Shown here: one piece after another, positions 54,815 to 63,582 of the stretch
Layout: each line of letters starts with the position of its first letter
How positions within the stretch are numbered: position 1 is the stretch's first letter
Assembly (NCBI RefSeq): GCF_018919205.1
Contig: NZ_JAHLQN010000001.1
Location: forward strand, 2,108,001 to 2,172,000
Reading direction: 5' to 3'
DNA length: 64,000 nt
Source: Dysosmobacter acutus
GTDB taxonomy: Bacteria > Bacillota > Clostridia > Oscillospirales > Oscillospiraceae
The notes under the pieces: generated by a model
Told to the model about the DNA's origin: nothing
What the model saw: the letters and a program-made list of their open reading frames with translations, nothing else
Database searches by the model: none
Position numbers and translations under genes: made by a program

Positions 54815-55536
54815 CCCTTTTTCTTCCCTTTCTGGCCGTAAACATGCACCAAAAACAGGGGCAGCTTCATCATCCGCCCAATGCGCCGCGGCTCCTTGAG
54901 CAGCCGGTAAAGCCACTCCAGCCCCATGCGGCTCCATACGGCGGGCGCGCGCTGCACCACGCCGGCAAACACGTCCAAGCTTCCGCCCAGTCCGCAGAGC
55001 AGACGGGCGCCGGTGGCCGGGCCGTACCGCTTCATCCAAAGCTCCTGCTTGGGCGCGCCCAGGCACACAAAGACCACGTCCGCGCCGCTGCCGGCAATCT
55101 CCGCCACCACCGGCTCATCCTCCTTGAAGTAGCCGTCGTGAGTGCCGGCAATCACCAGATCGGGATAGGTCTCCTTCAGCTTTTCGGCCGCCTGCTCCGC
55201 AATGCCGGGCTTAGCTCCCAAAAGGAAGAGGGACTTCCCCTCGGCGGCCAGCCGCTCCATCAGGTGTGCCGCAAACTCAACGCCAGGCGTTTTCTCCTTC
55301 AGGGGCGTCCCTAAAATCCGGGCGCCTTTGACCACACCCACCCCGTCAGGCAGCACCAGATCCGCCCCGTTCACCGCTTCGTTTGCGGCGGGATTTTCCC
55401 GGCAGACCTCCACGATCTCAGGGTTTGGCGTCACCACATAGTGGCACCCGCCCTCTGCAATCAGCTTCATCCCCTGTTCCACCGCCTCCGCCATGGTCAG
55501 GTTGTCAAATCCAACGCCCAATACATCTATGCGCAC
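54811..55536 (-). CDS. tagA: WecG/TagA/CpsF glycosyltransferase
   Basis: A 241-residue glycosyltransferase of the N-acetylmannosamine transferase family (GT26): adds ManNAc to lipid-linked GlcNAc in wall teichoic acid or related polymer synthesis. Diagnostic blocks are TPNPEIVEVCRENPAANEAVNGADLVLPDG and VVFVCLGAPKQELW. It lies directly upstream of the kinase gene (4-bp overlap). No other teichoic acid gene is in view, so the polymer is unknown. Confidence 0.92.
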   Translation of the reverse strand: MRIDVLGVGFDNLTMAEAVEQGMKLIAEGGCHYVVTPNPEIVEVCRENPAANEAVNGADLVLPDGVGVVKGARILGTPLKEKTPGVEFAAHLMERLAAEGKSLFLLGAKPGIAEQAAEKLKETYPDLVIAGTHDGYFKEDEPVVAEIAGSGADVVFVCLGAPKQELWMKRYGPATGARLLCGLGGSLDVFAGVVQRAPAVWSRMGLEWLYRLLKEPRRIGRMMKLPLFLVHVYGQKGKKKG

Positions 55537-55604
55537 GGAAACACCTCTTCAACACAAAGTCCATTTGATTTTACCACAGAAACTTCTCTTTGTCCAACCA
55601 AAAC

Positions 55605-55639
55605 AAAAAGCGGGCATGCAGGCGCATACCCGCTTTTTT
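55605..55639 (-). terminator. Terminator of the DMT transporter gene
   Basis: AAAAAGCGGG stem with CCCGCTTTTT complement and an imperfect inner part, directly after the transporter stop. Confidence 0.85.
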
Positions 55640-55640
55640 C

Positions 55641-56573
55641 CTATGATTCCACCGTCAGGTCCTCTTCCTTCTTTTTCAGGGGGATCGGCGGCAGCTGGGC
55701 CAGCACCACCGCCACCATCATCAAAAAGCAGCCTAAGTACTCCCTCCCGCTCATCTGATCCTTCAGAATCAGCGCGCCGGCCACCGCGGCAAACACGGAC
55801 TCCAAACTCATCAGCAGCGCGGTCACTGTGGGGTTGGACTCTCGCTGGGCCAGAATTTGAAGGGTGTAGGCCACGCCGCTTGGGAAAATACCCATGTAGA
55901 GGATGGGCCAGAAGCAAAGGCGCAGACCCTCAATGGTCCCCGCGTCAGGCGTTTCAAATAGCAGCATGCCCAGCAGCGCCCACACAGTGGCCACCGCCAA
56001 CTGCACAAGAGAGAGCTCTATGGAATTCACCCTGCCGTCATAGTGGTCCACCACCAAAATATGCACCGCGAAAAAAATGGCGCAGAGGATCACAAACGTA
56101 TCGCTGAGCGAGACGGAGAAAGACTCCGTTATGCAGAGAAAATACAGTCCAAACACGGCGGAACCCATACCCATCCAGACAAGCGGCGTCACTTTTTTAT
56201 GGAGGAACAGCCCTAAAATCGGGACCACCACAATATAAAGGGCGGTGATGAATCCGGCCTTTCCGGCGCTGGTGCCGCCCAGTCCCGCCTGCTGCAAAAT
56301 GGTGGAGGCGCCCAACAGCGTTCCGCAGAGCGTTCCTGCAGTCAAAAGCGCCTTCCAGTCCCTGGGCCCGCGCTCCTTGTCCTGCTTCCTCTGCCGGACC
56401 TCAATGACGGCCACAATTCCCCCCATCACCAGCGTGGCAATGACGAACCTTGAGGCGGTAAAGGTAAACGGCGAGACATATCTTGCGCAGATGCTCTGGG
56501 CTACAAAAGCGGTTCCCCATATGAACGCCGCCAGCACAGCGCACGAGTTCTGGCGGAGGTGGTTTGTCCTCAT
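55641..56573 (-). CDS. EamA/DMT-superfamily drug/metabolite transporter
   Basis: A 310-residue protein with ten predicted transmembrane helices as two EamA repeats (about 5-145 and 160-300). Repeat 1 has AFIWGTAFVAQ and repeat 2 PSGVAYTLQILAQRESNPTVTALLMSLESVFA, both typical. ATG at 56573 has GAGGAGC 8 bases ahead. Substrate unknown. It is divergent from the alkyladenine glycosylase gene with about 65 bases between the starts. Confidence 0.9.
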   Translation of the reverse strand: MRTNHLRQNSCAVLAAFIWGTAFVAQSICARYVSPFTFTASRFVIATLVMGGIVAVIEVRQRKQDKERGPRDWKALLTAGTLCGTLLGASTILQQAGLGGTSAGKAGFITALYIVVVPILGLFLHKKVTPLVWMGMGSAVFGLYFLCITESFSVSLSDTFVILCAIFFAVHILVVDHYDGRVNSIELSLVQLAVATVWALLGMLLFETPDAGTIEGLRLCFWPILYMGIFPSGVAYTLQILAQRESNPTVTALLMSLESVFAAVAGALILKDQMSGREYLGCFLMMVAVVLAQLPPIPLKKKEEDLTVES

Positions 56574-56637
56574 ATTTGCTTGCTCCTCATACAATAAAAT
56601 GTTACAATACGGAAAATGCTATCACAGAGGTGTGGAA

Positions 56638-57264
56638 ATGGCAATACTTCACCGGAAATTTTATAGCGGAGACACAGTGGAGACGGCCCGGGCGCTTCTT
56701 GGAAAATATCTGGTGCGCATCCGGGATGGCGAGCCTCTGGTCTGCCGCATCACCGAGACCGAGACTTACGTGGGGCGCATGGACAAGGCCTGCCACGCCT
56801 ACGGCTATCGCCGCACCCCCAGGACGGAGACCTTGTTCGGCCCTCCCGGCCACGCCTATATCTACCTCATCTATGGGATGTACCACTGTCTGAACTTTGT
56901 CACAGAGCCGGAGGGGGAGCCCGCCGCCGTGCTGATCCGCGGCCTCTCCCCGGTCTGGGGCGAGCAGACGATCCGGCGTCTCCGGTTCGGCGCCATAGAG
57001 GACAAGCGGCTCAGCGCGTATCAGCGAAAGAATTTTCTGAACGGCCCGGGCAAGGTCTGTAAAGGCTTATCACTTACCAAACTTGAAAATGGGCTGGATC
57101 TCACCGCCCCTCCCCTGTTTGTCTGCGACCGTGCGGAGGATGCCGGCGTCCCGGGCGACGCGCATCTTTCCCACCGGATTCATGTCAGCAAACGGATCGG
57201 CATCGACTATGCCGAGGAGGCCGTGGACTTTCCGTGGCGGTTTTATCTGGAGGAAAAGGAGTGA
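56638..57264 (+). CDS. DNA-3-methyladenine glycosylase (AAG/MPG family)
   Basis: Removes alkylated bases. The 208-residue protein has ITETETYVGRMDKACHAYGYRRTPRTETLFGPPGHAYIYLIYGMYHCLNFVTE, the complete AAG signature with the catalytic glutamate in ETETY. Start ATG at 56638 has GAGGTG close by. Divergent from the transporter and followed after 6 bases by the HAD gene. Confidence 0.94.
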   Translation: MAILHRKFYSGDTVETARALLGKYLVRIRDGEPLVCRITETETYVGRMDKACHAYGYRRTPRTETLFGPPGHAYIYLIYGMYHCLNFVTEPEGEPAAVLIRGLSPVWGEQTIRRLRFGAIEDKRLSAYQRKNFLNGPGKVCKGLSLTKLENGLDLTAPPLFVCDRAEDAGVPGDAHLSHRIHVSKRIGIDYAEEAVDFPWRFYLEEKE

Positions 57265-57270
57265 AAACGG

Positions 57271-57897
57271 ATGTTTTTCTTTGATTTGGACGGCACGCTG
57301 GTGGATTCCAACGGAATCTGGAAGGACGTGGACCGGGCGTTCCTTGCAAAGCGCGGCCTTCCCTATACCCATGCCTATTATGAGGGTGTGGCCCACACCA
57401 TCTTCCCTCTGGCCGCCAAATTCACCAAGGAGTACTGCCGCCTGGAGGAGTCCTGTGAGGAGATCATGGCGGAGTGGATGGAGCTGGCCAAGGACGCCTA
57501 TGCCCACCACGTCCCCATCAAGCCCGGTGTCCGGGCCTACCTGAAAAAATGCCGTGCCGAGGGGCGCAGGATGGCCGTCATCACCTCCAGCGTTCCCCAG
57601 CACTGCCGGGCGGTGCTGGCCCAGCACAAGTTAGAGCCCTATTTTGAAGAGATTTTTTTCGCCCACGATTTGGGCCTTGAAAAAAAAGACCCGGAGATTT
57701 TTCTGCTGGCCGCCCAAAAATCCGGCGTGGAACCGGAGCGCTGCACCGTGTTCGACGACTCGCTTCAGGCCTGCAAAGGCGCCAGGGCCGCCAGGATGCG
57801 GGTGGTTGGCGTCTACGACCCCTTCTTTGCCGCGGATGAGCAAGCCATGCGGGAGTTTTGCGACGTGTACCTCAAAAGCTTTGAGGAGCTTCTCTGA
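57271..57897 (+). CDS. HAD-superfamily phosphatase
   Basis: A 208-residue HAD phosphatase: motif I DLDGTLVDS (D5, D7), motif II VITSS, motif III lysine in GLEKKDPEIF, and motif IV VFDDSLQACKGA. A small cap domain (about residues 15-90) puts it in the beta-phosphoglucomutase/phosphoglycolate phosphatase group. Substrate not deducible. Cotranscribed with the glycosylase; the pair ends in a strong terminator. Confidence 0.92.
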   Translation: MFFFDLDGTLVDSNGIWKDVDRAFLAKRGLPYTHAYYEGVAHTIFPLAAKFTKEYCRLEESCEEIMAEWMELAKDAYAHHVPIKPGVRAYLKKCRAEGRRMAVITSSVPQHCRAVLAQHKLEPYFEEIFFAHDLGLEKKDPEIFLLAAQKSGVEPERCTVFDDSLQACKGARAARMRVVGVYDPFFAADEQAMREFCDVYLKSFEELL

Positions 57898-57911
57898 GTA
57901 TCCTTCCGGCA

Positions 57912-57954
57912 AAAGAGCATCCCGCTCCGGGTAACCCGGAGCGGGATGCTCTTT
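57912..57954. terminator. Strong stem-loop after the HAD gene
   Basis: A perfect 20-bp stem (AAAGAGCATCCCGCTCCGGG and complement) with a 3-base loop and a short T run on the plus strand. It probably terminates the plus-strand pair and may act on minus-strand transcription too. Confidence 0.88.
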
Positions 57955-58034
57955 CCCTATATTCTGTCGTTATGATCTGATTGAGCTCTTTTAATCCCGT
58001 ATGTTCCGCCTATGGACCATATTGAGATTGCCAT

Positions 58035-60434
58035 TTACTCGCTGACCTTTTTCCGCATCAGCACCACAAGGCCGCCCAGGGAGCTCAGCATGGCACCGAA
58101 AAACAGCAGACTGCCGTCTCCCGTCTTGGGGGCATCGGCCAGAGGAACCTCTTCCTCCGGGATTTCAGCGCTCTCCTCAGGCGCAGCCTCCACCTCAGGC
58201 AGATCGCCCATGGGGACGTCCTCGTCCACAATGGTCTCCGGGACAGTGGGCGTTTCGCCGGAAGGTTCGTCGGAGTTGTCTTCATTGCCGCCGGGAGTCG
58301 GTTTTTCCTCCGGAACCTCGTCGCCCCGCAGCGCCACATAGAGGTAGGAGCTCTCCGCCAGGCCATCGTTGGCCGCAAAGGCCGCGTCGGCCTTCGCCAG
58401 GCTCTCCTGGCCCGCGTAATCAAAGGCCGCGTTGGCATCGTCGTACTGGCTGAAGCGCAGCGTATCGTCGCTGGTCTGGATGCGGAAGATCCCGGTCTGG
58501 CCGGTGGTCACAGCCGCGCAGATGTATCCGGCGGGAAGGGTGACGCTCCGGCCAGCCATGTTCACTGTGTTCTCCGCGTTGGAGGCGATCATGGCGCACG
58601 CATCGGCATCATTTTTTTCGTAATAGGCGCTCTGGCCCAGCGCCTCCTTGGAGAAGGACAGCACTCCCTGTTCCACCAGGAATCTGGCTTGGATCATGGG
58701 CGCCACGCCGGAGACGTCGGAGCTATGTCCCCCGCCAAGGTCAACGGCCCATTTGCCGCCGTTGGAGAGGGCCACCACAGAGCAGGTGCTGTCGATGGAG
58801 ATTTCACAGGGACCGTAGAAATCGGTGATGCCGCGGCTTTCGGTGGATTCGCCGTAGGAGGAGCCGGGGCACCAGCTGCCATAGGCGCCGCTGCCGATGG
58901 CGGACGCGCCGTTCTTGTTGATCTCGCTCTTGCTCTCCAACACACCGCCTAAGGCGTAGACGGAGGAATTTTTCTCAATGCTGATCCGCACGTTGCCGAA
59001 CCGGTACCCGGCGCCGATGGCCGCCGCGCCCTGGCCGGCAATGGCCTCCACCGTGCTGTTCGCAATGGTGACGGAGGAGTTGGTCTCGGCATTGCGGCCG
59101 CCCAGGTCGTCGGTGCTGGTGGTGCCGATGGCGGGACCCAGGGCGCCGCCCTTGGCGCTGACGGTGGAATCGGTGATGATGATCTCCACATCGCCGGTGG
59201 CGTTGGTGTTGTAGCGGCCCAGTCCGATTCCGGCGCCGCCGCAGCCTCCGCCCAAAATGCCGGAGAGGCTGGAACGGTCAATGGTGATGGTGCCGCAGTT
59301 GGACCAGCAGGAGGAGCCGATGGCCGCGCTCTTGTTTCCGCCCACCGCGCTGAGAATGGTGGTGCCGGTGATGGTGATGTCGCCGCAGAGGCCCGTGCCG
59401 TCGGAACCGTCGCTGTTGTATTCGTTGGGGCCTTTTCCGCCGCCGCCGATGGCGGGGCCGCCATCGGGGCTGTTCCTGTTGGAGTCGGTCTGGTTTTCAT
59501 AGCCCGCCCAGGCGCCCTGAACGCGGACATTGCCGACCTGGGACAGTTCGATGGAGCCGCTGTTGCCATTGGCGCTGCCGATCCCCGCGGCAAAGGAGCC
59601 GTACCCCTGTGCAGTGAGAGCGCTCAGGGAGCCCACAGATATCTCACCGCTGGAGCCATTGGCGGCAGTGCCGCCGATACCGGCGCCGGAAGCGTTTTCA
59701 TCGCTGCCGTTGCTGCCGATGGCGGTGAGGCTGCCGTCCCCGGTGATGACCAGAGCGGAGCCCGCAGGCACCGCGATACCCGCGCCGCCGTTTCCGCCGG
59801 TGAGGTACACGTCGCCCACCACGGTGAGTTCCACGCTGCACCCCTCGCCGATCTCAATGGCGGAAAGGCCGCTCTCCAGTTCGCCGATGGTCACATTGTC
59901 CAGAGTCAGGGAAACCTCCAGGGCCTCGTCGCTTCCGCTCACGATCTGCACATTGTTCTCACCGATTCCGGTGCCGGAGATGGTGTAATCGCCGGAGGCG
60001 TCGATCACCACCGCGGCGGTGTCGTATTCCAACTCGCCGCTCTCGTCCTGAACCAAAAGACGGCCGATCTCCTCTGCCGGTGCGGAAAACAGGGAAATCC
60101 CTTCCTCCAAGCCGATTTCGTCCTCATCCTCAGAGGGCTCAGTCTCCTTGCCTTCCTCGTCCTGGATATCCTCCGAACCGTTCTCGACGTCCTCCGCTTC
60201 CTTGGAAGGATCACCAGGCTCGGCACCCGCTTCTTCAGAGGGCTCGGTATACTCATCATCTTCTTCGGCGGAATCGGAATCCGCTCCGCCTTCCGGGTTG
60301 AGCGTGTTCTCCGTCTTCTCCCCGGCGCCGGCCTGATCCTGGCTCTCCTCGGCGAAAGCGGTCAGGGAGATGGCGGACGCCATCACGGTCAGGGACAAAA
60401 GGATTGCAAACAGTTTCCTGCAAGTATGGTTCAT
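58035..60434 (-). CDS. Cell-wall-anchored surface protein with beta-helix-like glycine-rich repeats
   Basis: A 799-residue exported protein. Signal peptide 1-28 (cleavage after AFA). Residues 30-115 are a very acidic Glu/Asp/Ser region. Residues about 130-640 contain many short units of the form G.AAIG, GGAGIG and SAIGSG separated by IxIxxSxV strands, as in parallel beta-helix or polysaccharide-binding surface proteins. Residues 660-760 are Pro/Glu rich (wall-spanning), followed by APKTG (768-772), a hydrophobic helix and RKK, a sortase-type anchor with A in place of L at the first position. Function unknown; adhesion or polysaccharide binding is plausible. No sortase gene is in this window. 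Confidence 0.82.
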   Translation of the reverse strand: MNHTCRKLFAILLSLTVMASAISLTAFAEESQDQAGAGEKTENTLNPEGGADSDSAEEDDEYTEPSEEAGAEPGDPSKEAEDVENGSEDIQDEEGKETEPSEDEDEIGLEEGISLFSAPAEEIGRLLVQDESGELEYDTAAVVIDASGDYTISGTGIGENNVQIVSGSDEALEVSLTLDNVTIGELESGLSAIEIGEGCSVELTVVGDVYLTGGNGGAGIAVPAGSALVITGDGSLTAIGSNGSDENASGAGIGGTAANGSSGEISVGSLSALTAQGYGSFAAGIGSANGNSGSIELSQVGNVRVQGAWAGYENQTDSNRNSPDGGPAIGGGGKGPNEYNSDGSDGTGLCGDITITGTTILSAVGGNKSAAIGSSCWSNCGTITIDRSSLSGILGGGCGGAGIGLGRYNTNATGDVEIIITDSTVSAKGGALGPAIGTTSTDDLGGRNAETNSSVTIANSTVEAIAGQGAAAIGAGYRFGNVRISIEKNSSVYALGGVLESKSEINKNGASAIGSGAYGSWCPGSSYGESTESRGITDFYGPCEISIDSTCSVVALSNGGKWAVDLGGGHSSDVSGVAPMIQARFLVEQGVLSFSKEALGQSAYYEKNDADACAMIASNAENTVNMAGRSVTLPAGYICAAVTTGQTGIFRIQTSDDTLRFSQYDDANAAFDYAGQESLAKADAAFAANDGLAESSYLYVALRGDEVPEEKPTPGGNEDNSDEPSGETPTVPETIVDEDVPMGDLPEVEAAPEESAEIPEEEVPLADAPKTGDGSLLFFGAMLSSLGGLVVLMRKKVSE

Positions 60435-60557
60435 CACTTGATTCTCCTTATCAGTCAATGTCGTGTCGTTGGGATTATCTTACATGGCACTGGTTACGGG
60501 AGAGGATATATTTTATAAAGTTTCTTTCAATTTGTAATAATAATTAGAAACATAACA

Positions 60558-60586
60558 CCAGAGGGAACTGCGGCAGTCCCCTCTGG
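60558..60586 (-). terminator. Stem-loop after pcrA
   Basis: CCAGAGGG / CCCCTCTGG stem with inner ACTGC/GGCAGT pairing, about 12 bases past the pcrA stop. T-poor flank, so strength is uncertain. Confidence 0.7.
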
Positions 60587-60597
60587 CGTTCGTGTAT

Positions 60598-63045
60598 TTA
60601 CAGCTTTTTCATATGTATGCCGGCGGATTTGAGCATCAGCTTCTTGGTGCCGATGCCGTCAAAGGCCACCTCCACCAAGGCGTCGCCGCCCATGGGCCGG
60701 ACGGAAACCACCATGCCGGTTCCAAAGGCGCTGTGCTCCACCATGTCGCCCTTGACCAGCTCCAGCAGCGGAGCGGAAGATACCGCCTTCCGGGCGGCGG
60801 AAGGCGAAATCGCACGGCGGGGCGCTCCGCTCTCCCGGACGGTACCGGGACTCCCGGCGGCCGCGGCACCCCGCCGGGGACTCCAGCCCTCCTGCTCCCG
60901 GAAGAAGGGATCGTCGTCCTCCCAGGCGCCGCGGCGCGGCTCCGACTTGCTGAGCCACTCCATGTTCTCTGCCGGAATCTCCTCAAGGAACCGGGAGGGC
61001 ATATTGCTGCTGGTGCGGCCGTAGAGCATCCGCTGGCGGGCATTAACCAGCGTCAGCTGCTCCTTGGCCCGGGTCATGGCCACATAACACAGCCGCCGCT
61101 CCTCCTCCATTTCCTCCTCTTCTCCGATGGCGCGGTTGCCCGGGAAGATGCCGTCCTCCATGCCAACCACATAAACCGACGGAAATTCCAGCCCCTTGGC
61201 GCTGTGAATGGTCATCAGCGTCACTGCGTCGTCCCCCTCGTTCACCGCATCCAGATCGGTGTACAGGGCAATCTCATTGAGGAAGCCGGACAGCGTAGGG
61301 TCCTCCGGCTGGTTTTCCAAAAAGCCCACAATGCTGGACTGGAGCTCCTGGACGTTCTCCAACCGGCCCCGGCTCTCCATGTCGTCCTTTTCCATCAACG
61401 CGGCGGTATAACCCGTCTGGGCACAGACCTGCTCATAGAACTCCGGGAGCTCCATGGAAGAGGCCTGGGCGCGGAGAGAAGCGATCAGCTGGGCAAACTT
61501 TCCAAGCTTTCCCGCCGCGCTCTTAAGTTCCGCATAGGAGGCCGCCCGGGTCAGAATCTCAAACATGGACGTCCCCTGACTCCTGGCCAGGGTCTGCACC
61601 TTCTCCACCGTGGCGGCGCCGATGGAGCGGGCGGGCACATTGATGATGCGGGTGAGGCGCAGATCGTCGTCCGGGTTGTTGATCACGCACAGATACGCCA
61701 GCATGTCCTTGATCTCAGCGCGGTCAAAGAACTTCATGCCGCCCACCACCTTGTAGGTGACACCGTTGCGCCGCAGCGCCTGCTCCAGCGCGTTGGACTG
61801 GGCGTTCATGCGATAGAGCACGGCGCAGTCCCGGAAGCTGCGGCCCCGGCGGCACTCGGAGAGGATGGAGGAAACCACATAGTTTGCCTCATCCATCTCG
61901 CTGAAGGTGGTTTTCACCGTCACCAGGCTGCCGCCGCCGTTCTCTGTCCAAAGGGTCTTGCCCTTTCGGCCATGGTTGTTGCGGATCACCGCGTTGGCGG
62001 CGTCCAGGATGTTCTGGGTGGAGCGGTAGTTCTGCTCCAGGCGGATCACCCGCGCGTTTTTATACTGCTTTTCAAAGCTGAGGATGTTCTCAATGTTGGC
62101 GCCCCGGAAGCGGTAGATGGACTGGTCGTCGTCGCCCACCACGCAGATGTTCTGATACCCGCCCGCCAGCAGGGAGGTCAGCAGATACTGGAGGTGGTTG
62201 GTGTCCTGGTACTCGTCCACCAACACATAGCGGAACTTGCGCTGATAGAAGGTCCGGGTCTCCTCGCTGCGCTGTAAAAGCTCCACCGTGTGGTAGATGA
62301 TATCGTCAAAATCCATGGCGTTGGCCGTACGCAGCCGTTCCTGATAGGCATCGTAAACCCTGGCGATGCGCTTTAAGCGCCAGTCGTTGGTGGCTTCCAT
62401 GCGCCGGGCAAACTCCCGGGGGCTTTCGTACTTGTCCTTGGAGCTGCTGATGATGGAGAGCACGTCCCGGGGCGGAAAGGATTTTTCCTCCAGTCCCAGC
62501 TCCTTCAGCACATCCTTGATGACCCGCTTGCTGTCGTCGGTATCATAGATGGTGAAGTCCTTGCTGAAGCCCACCTTGTCCGCGTCCCGCCGCAGAATCT
62601 TCACGCAGGCGGAGTGGAAGGTGGAGGCCCAGATGTCGTTGGCCGCCGAGCCCAGCCGGGCCGCCAGGCGCTCTTTCAGCTCCCCCGCCGCCTTGTTGGT
62701 GAAGGTGATGGCCAGCACCGACCAGGGCACCGCGCTCTCCACGGCGCAAAGCCTTCTGGCCCTGCGCTTCTCCTCCTCCGTGGGATGGTCTGGATAGTGC
62801 TCCAGAAACTTTAGGTCCTCCTCCGACGCCCACTCCGGAACCTCATCGCAGTCGCTGCCCCGGCCATAGGTCAACAGGTTATACACCCGCTGGATCAGCA
62901 CGGTGGTCTTTCCGCTCCCCGCGCCTGCCAACAGCAGCAGCGGCCCTTCCGTGGCCATGGCCGCCCGGCGCTGCTCCGGGTTCAGGCGCTGGAAATCCCG
63001 CTCAATGACCCGCTTGCGGGCCGCTACATATCGTTCGTTGTTCAT
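60598..63045 (-). CDS. pcrA: ATP-dependent DNA helicase PcrA/UvrD
   Basis: An SF1 3'-to-5' helicase for nucleotide excision repair and replication-fork maintenance. The 815-residue protein has Walker A AGAGSGKTTVL, Walker B VDEYQDTN, QNYRST, and the 1A/2B subdomains. The acidic C-terminal tail (PRRGAWEDDDPFFREQ) and the closing VKGDMVEHSAFGTGMVVSV domain, seen in PcrA of Clostridia, bind RNA polymerase in known homologues. ATG at 63045 has GGGTGG upstream. Confidence 0.97.
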   Translation of the reverse strand: MNNERYVAARKRVIERDFQRLNPEQRRAAMATEGPLLLLAGAGSGKTTVLIQRVYNLLTYGRGSDCDEVPEWASEEDLKFLEHYPDHPTEEEKRRARRLCAVESAVPWSVLAITFTNKAAGELKERLAARLGSAANDIWASTFHSACVKILRRDADKVGFSKDFTIYDTDDSKRVIKDVLKELGLEEKSFPPRDVLSIISSSKDKYESPREFARRMEATNDWRLKRIARVYDAYQERLRTANAMDFDDIIYHTVELLQRSEETRTFYQRKFRYVLVDEYQDTNHLQYLLTSLLAGGYQNICVVGDDDQSIYRFRGANIENILSFEKQYKNARVIRLEQNYRSTQNILDAANAVIRNNHGRKGKTLWTENGGGSLVTVKTTFSEMDEANYVVSSILSECRRGRSFRDCAVLYRMNAQSNALEQALRRNGVTYKVVGGMKFFDRAEIKDMLAYLCVINNPDDDLRLTRIINVPARSIGAATVEKVQTLARSQGTSMFEILTRAASYAELKSAAGKLGKFAQLIASLRAQASSMELPEFYEQVCAQTGYTAALMEKDDMESRGRLENVQELQSSIVGFLENQPEDPTLSGFLNEIALYTDLDAVNEGDDAVTLMTIHSAKGLEFPSVYVVGMEDGIFPGNRAIGEEEEMEEERRLCYVAMTRAKEQLTLVNARQRMLYGRTSSNMPSRFLEEIPAENMEWLSKSEPRRGAWEDDDPFFREQEGWSPRRGAAAAGSPGTVRESGAPRRAISPSAARKAVSSAPLLELVKGDMVEHSAFGTGMVVSVRPMGGDALVEVAFDGIGTKKLMLKSAGIHMKKL

Positions 63046-63074
63046 AGTTCCACCCATTCTTAAAATCTTTGTCT

Positions 63075-63103
63075 ATTCTACGATAGAACCCTCCTGAGGT
63101 CAA
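63075..63103 (-). promoter_or_regulatory. Sigma-A-type promoter of pcrA
   Basis: Minus-strand TTGACC (63103-63098), 17-bp spacer, TAGAAT (63080-63075), about 30 bases before the start. Divergent from the blaI promoter. Confidence 0.72.
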
Positions 63104-63141
63104 GGTGAAATGAGCGGCAAGAAATGAGCGGCAAGAAAAGG

Positions 63142-63180
63142 TTGACATTCGTCTACCTCTCTGCTATCCTGAAGGTAGAC
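63142..63180 (+). promoter_or_regulatory. blaI-blaR1 promoter with overlapping dyad operator
   Basis: TTGACA (63142-63147), 17-bp spacer, TATCCT (63165-63170). The arms GTCTACCT (63151-63158) and AGGTAGAC (63173-63180) form an inverted repeat overlapping the spacer and -10 region, a good candidate operator for BlaI autorepression. Confidence 0.8.
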
Positions 63181-63210
63181 AAGAGTTTACCAATTGGGGA
63201 GGATACGCAC

Positions 63211-63582
63211 ATGAAGATCAATCTGTCCGACGGGGAGTGGAAAGTGATGAACCGCCTGTGGGAGCAATCGCCCCGCACCATTACGGAGCTGGTGGGCGCG
63301 CTGCGGGAGGAAACCGGCTGGTCCAAGCACACAGTCATCACCATGCTGGGGCGGATGGAATCTAAGGGCGCCGTCCACTATGCGGAGGGGGCCCGGGCCA
63401 AACAGTACTATCCCTCCATCCGCCGGGAGGACGCGATTTTGACGGAGACGGAGAGCTTTCTCCACAAGGTGGGCGGATTCGGCTCTTTGGTCAATGCCAT
63501 GGTGTCCGGCAACGCCCTGACGGAACAAGACCTTGCGGAGCTTTCCGAGCTGCTGCGGCAATCGAAGGAGGATTCGTTATGA
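63211..63582 (+). CDS. BlaI/MecI/CopY-family repressor
   Basis: A 123-residue winged-helix repressor: KINLSDGEWKVMNRLWEQSPRTITELVGALREETGWSKHTVITMLGRMESKGAVHY is the DNA-binding core, and the C-terminal helices carry dimerisation residues. ATG at 63211 has GGGAGG 9 bases ahead. Its stop overlaps the blaR1 ATG, so repressor and sensor-protease are translationally coupled as in bla/mec-type systems. Confidence 0.93.
   Translation: MKINLSDGEWKVMNRLWEQSPRTITELVGALREETGWSKHTVITMLGRMESKGAVHYAEGARAKQYYPSIRREDAILTETESFLHKVGGFGSLVNAMVSGNALTEQDLAELSELLRQSKEDSL

Noticed and set aside
60592..62277. Plus-strand frame of 561 codons opposite pcrA
   Set aside because: Shadow of the helicase gene.
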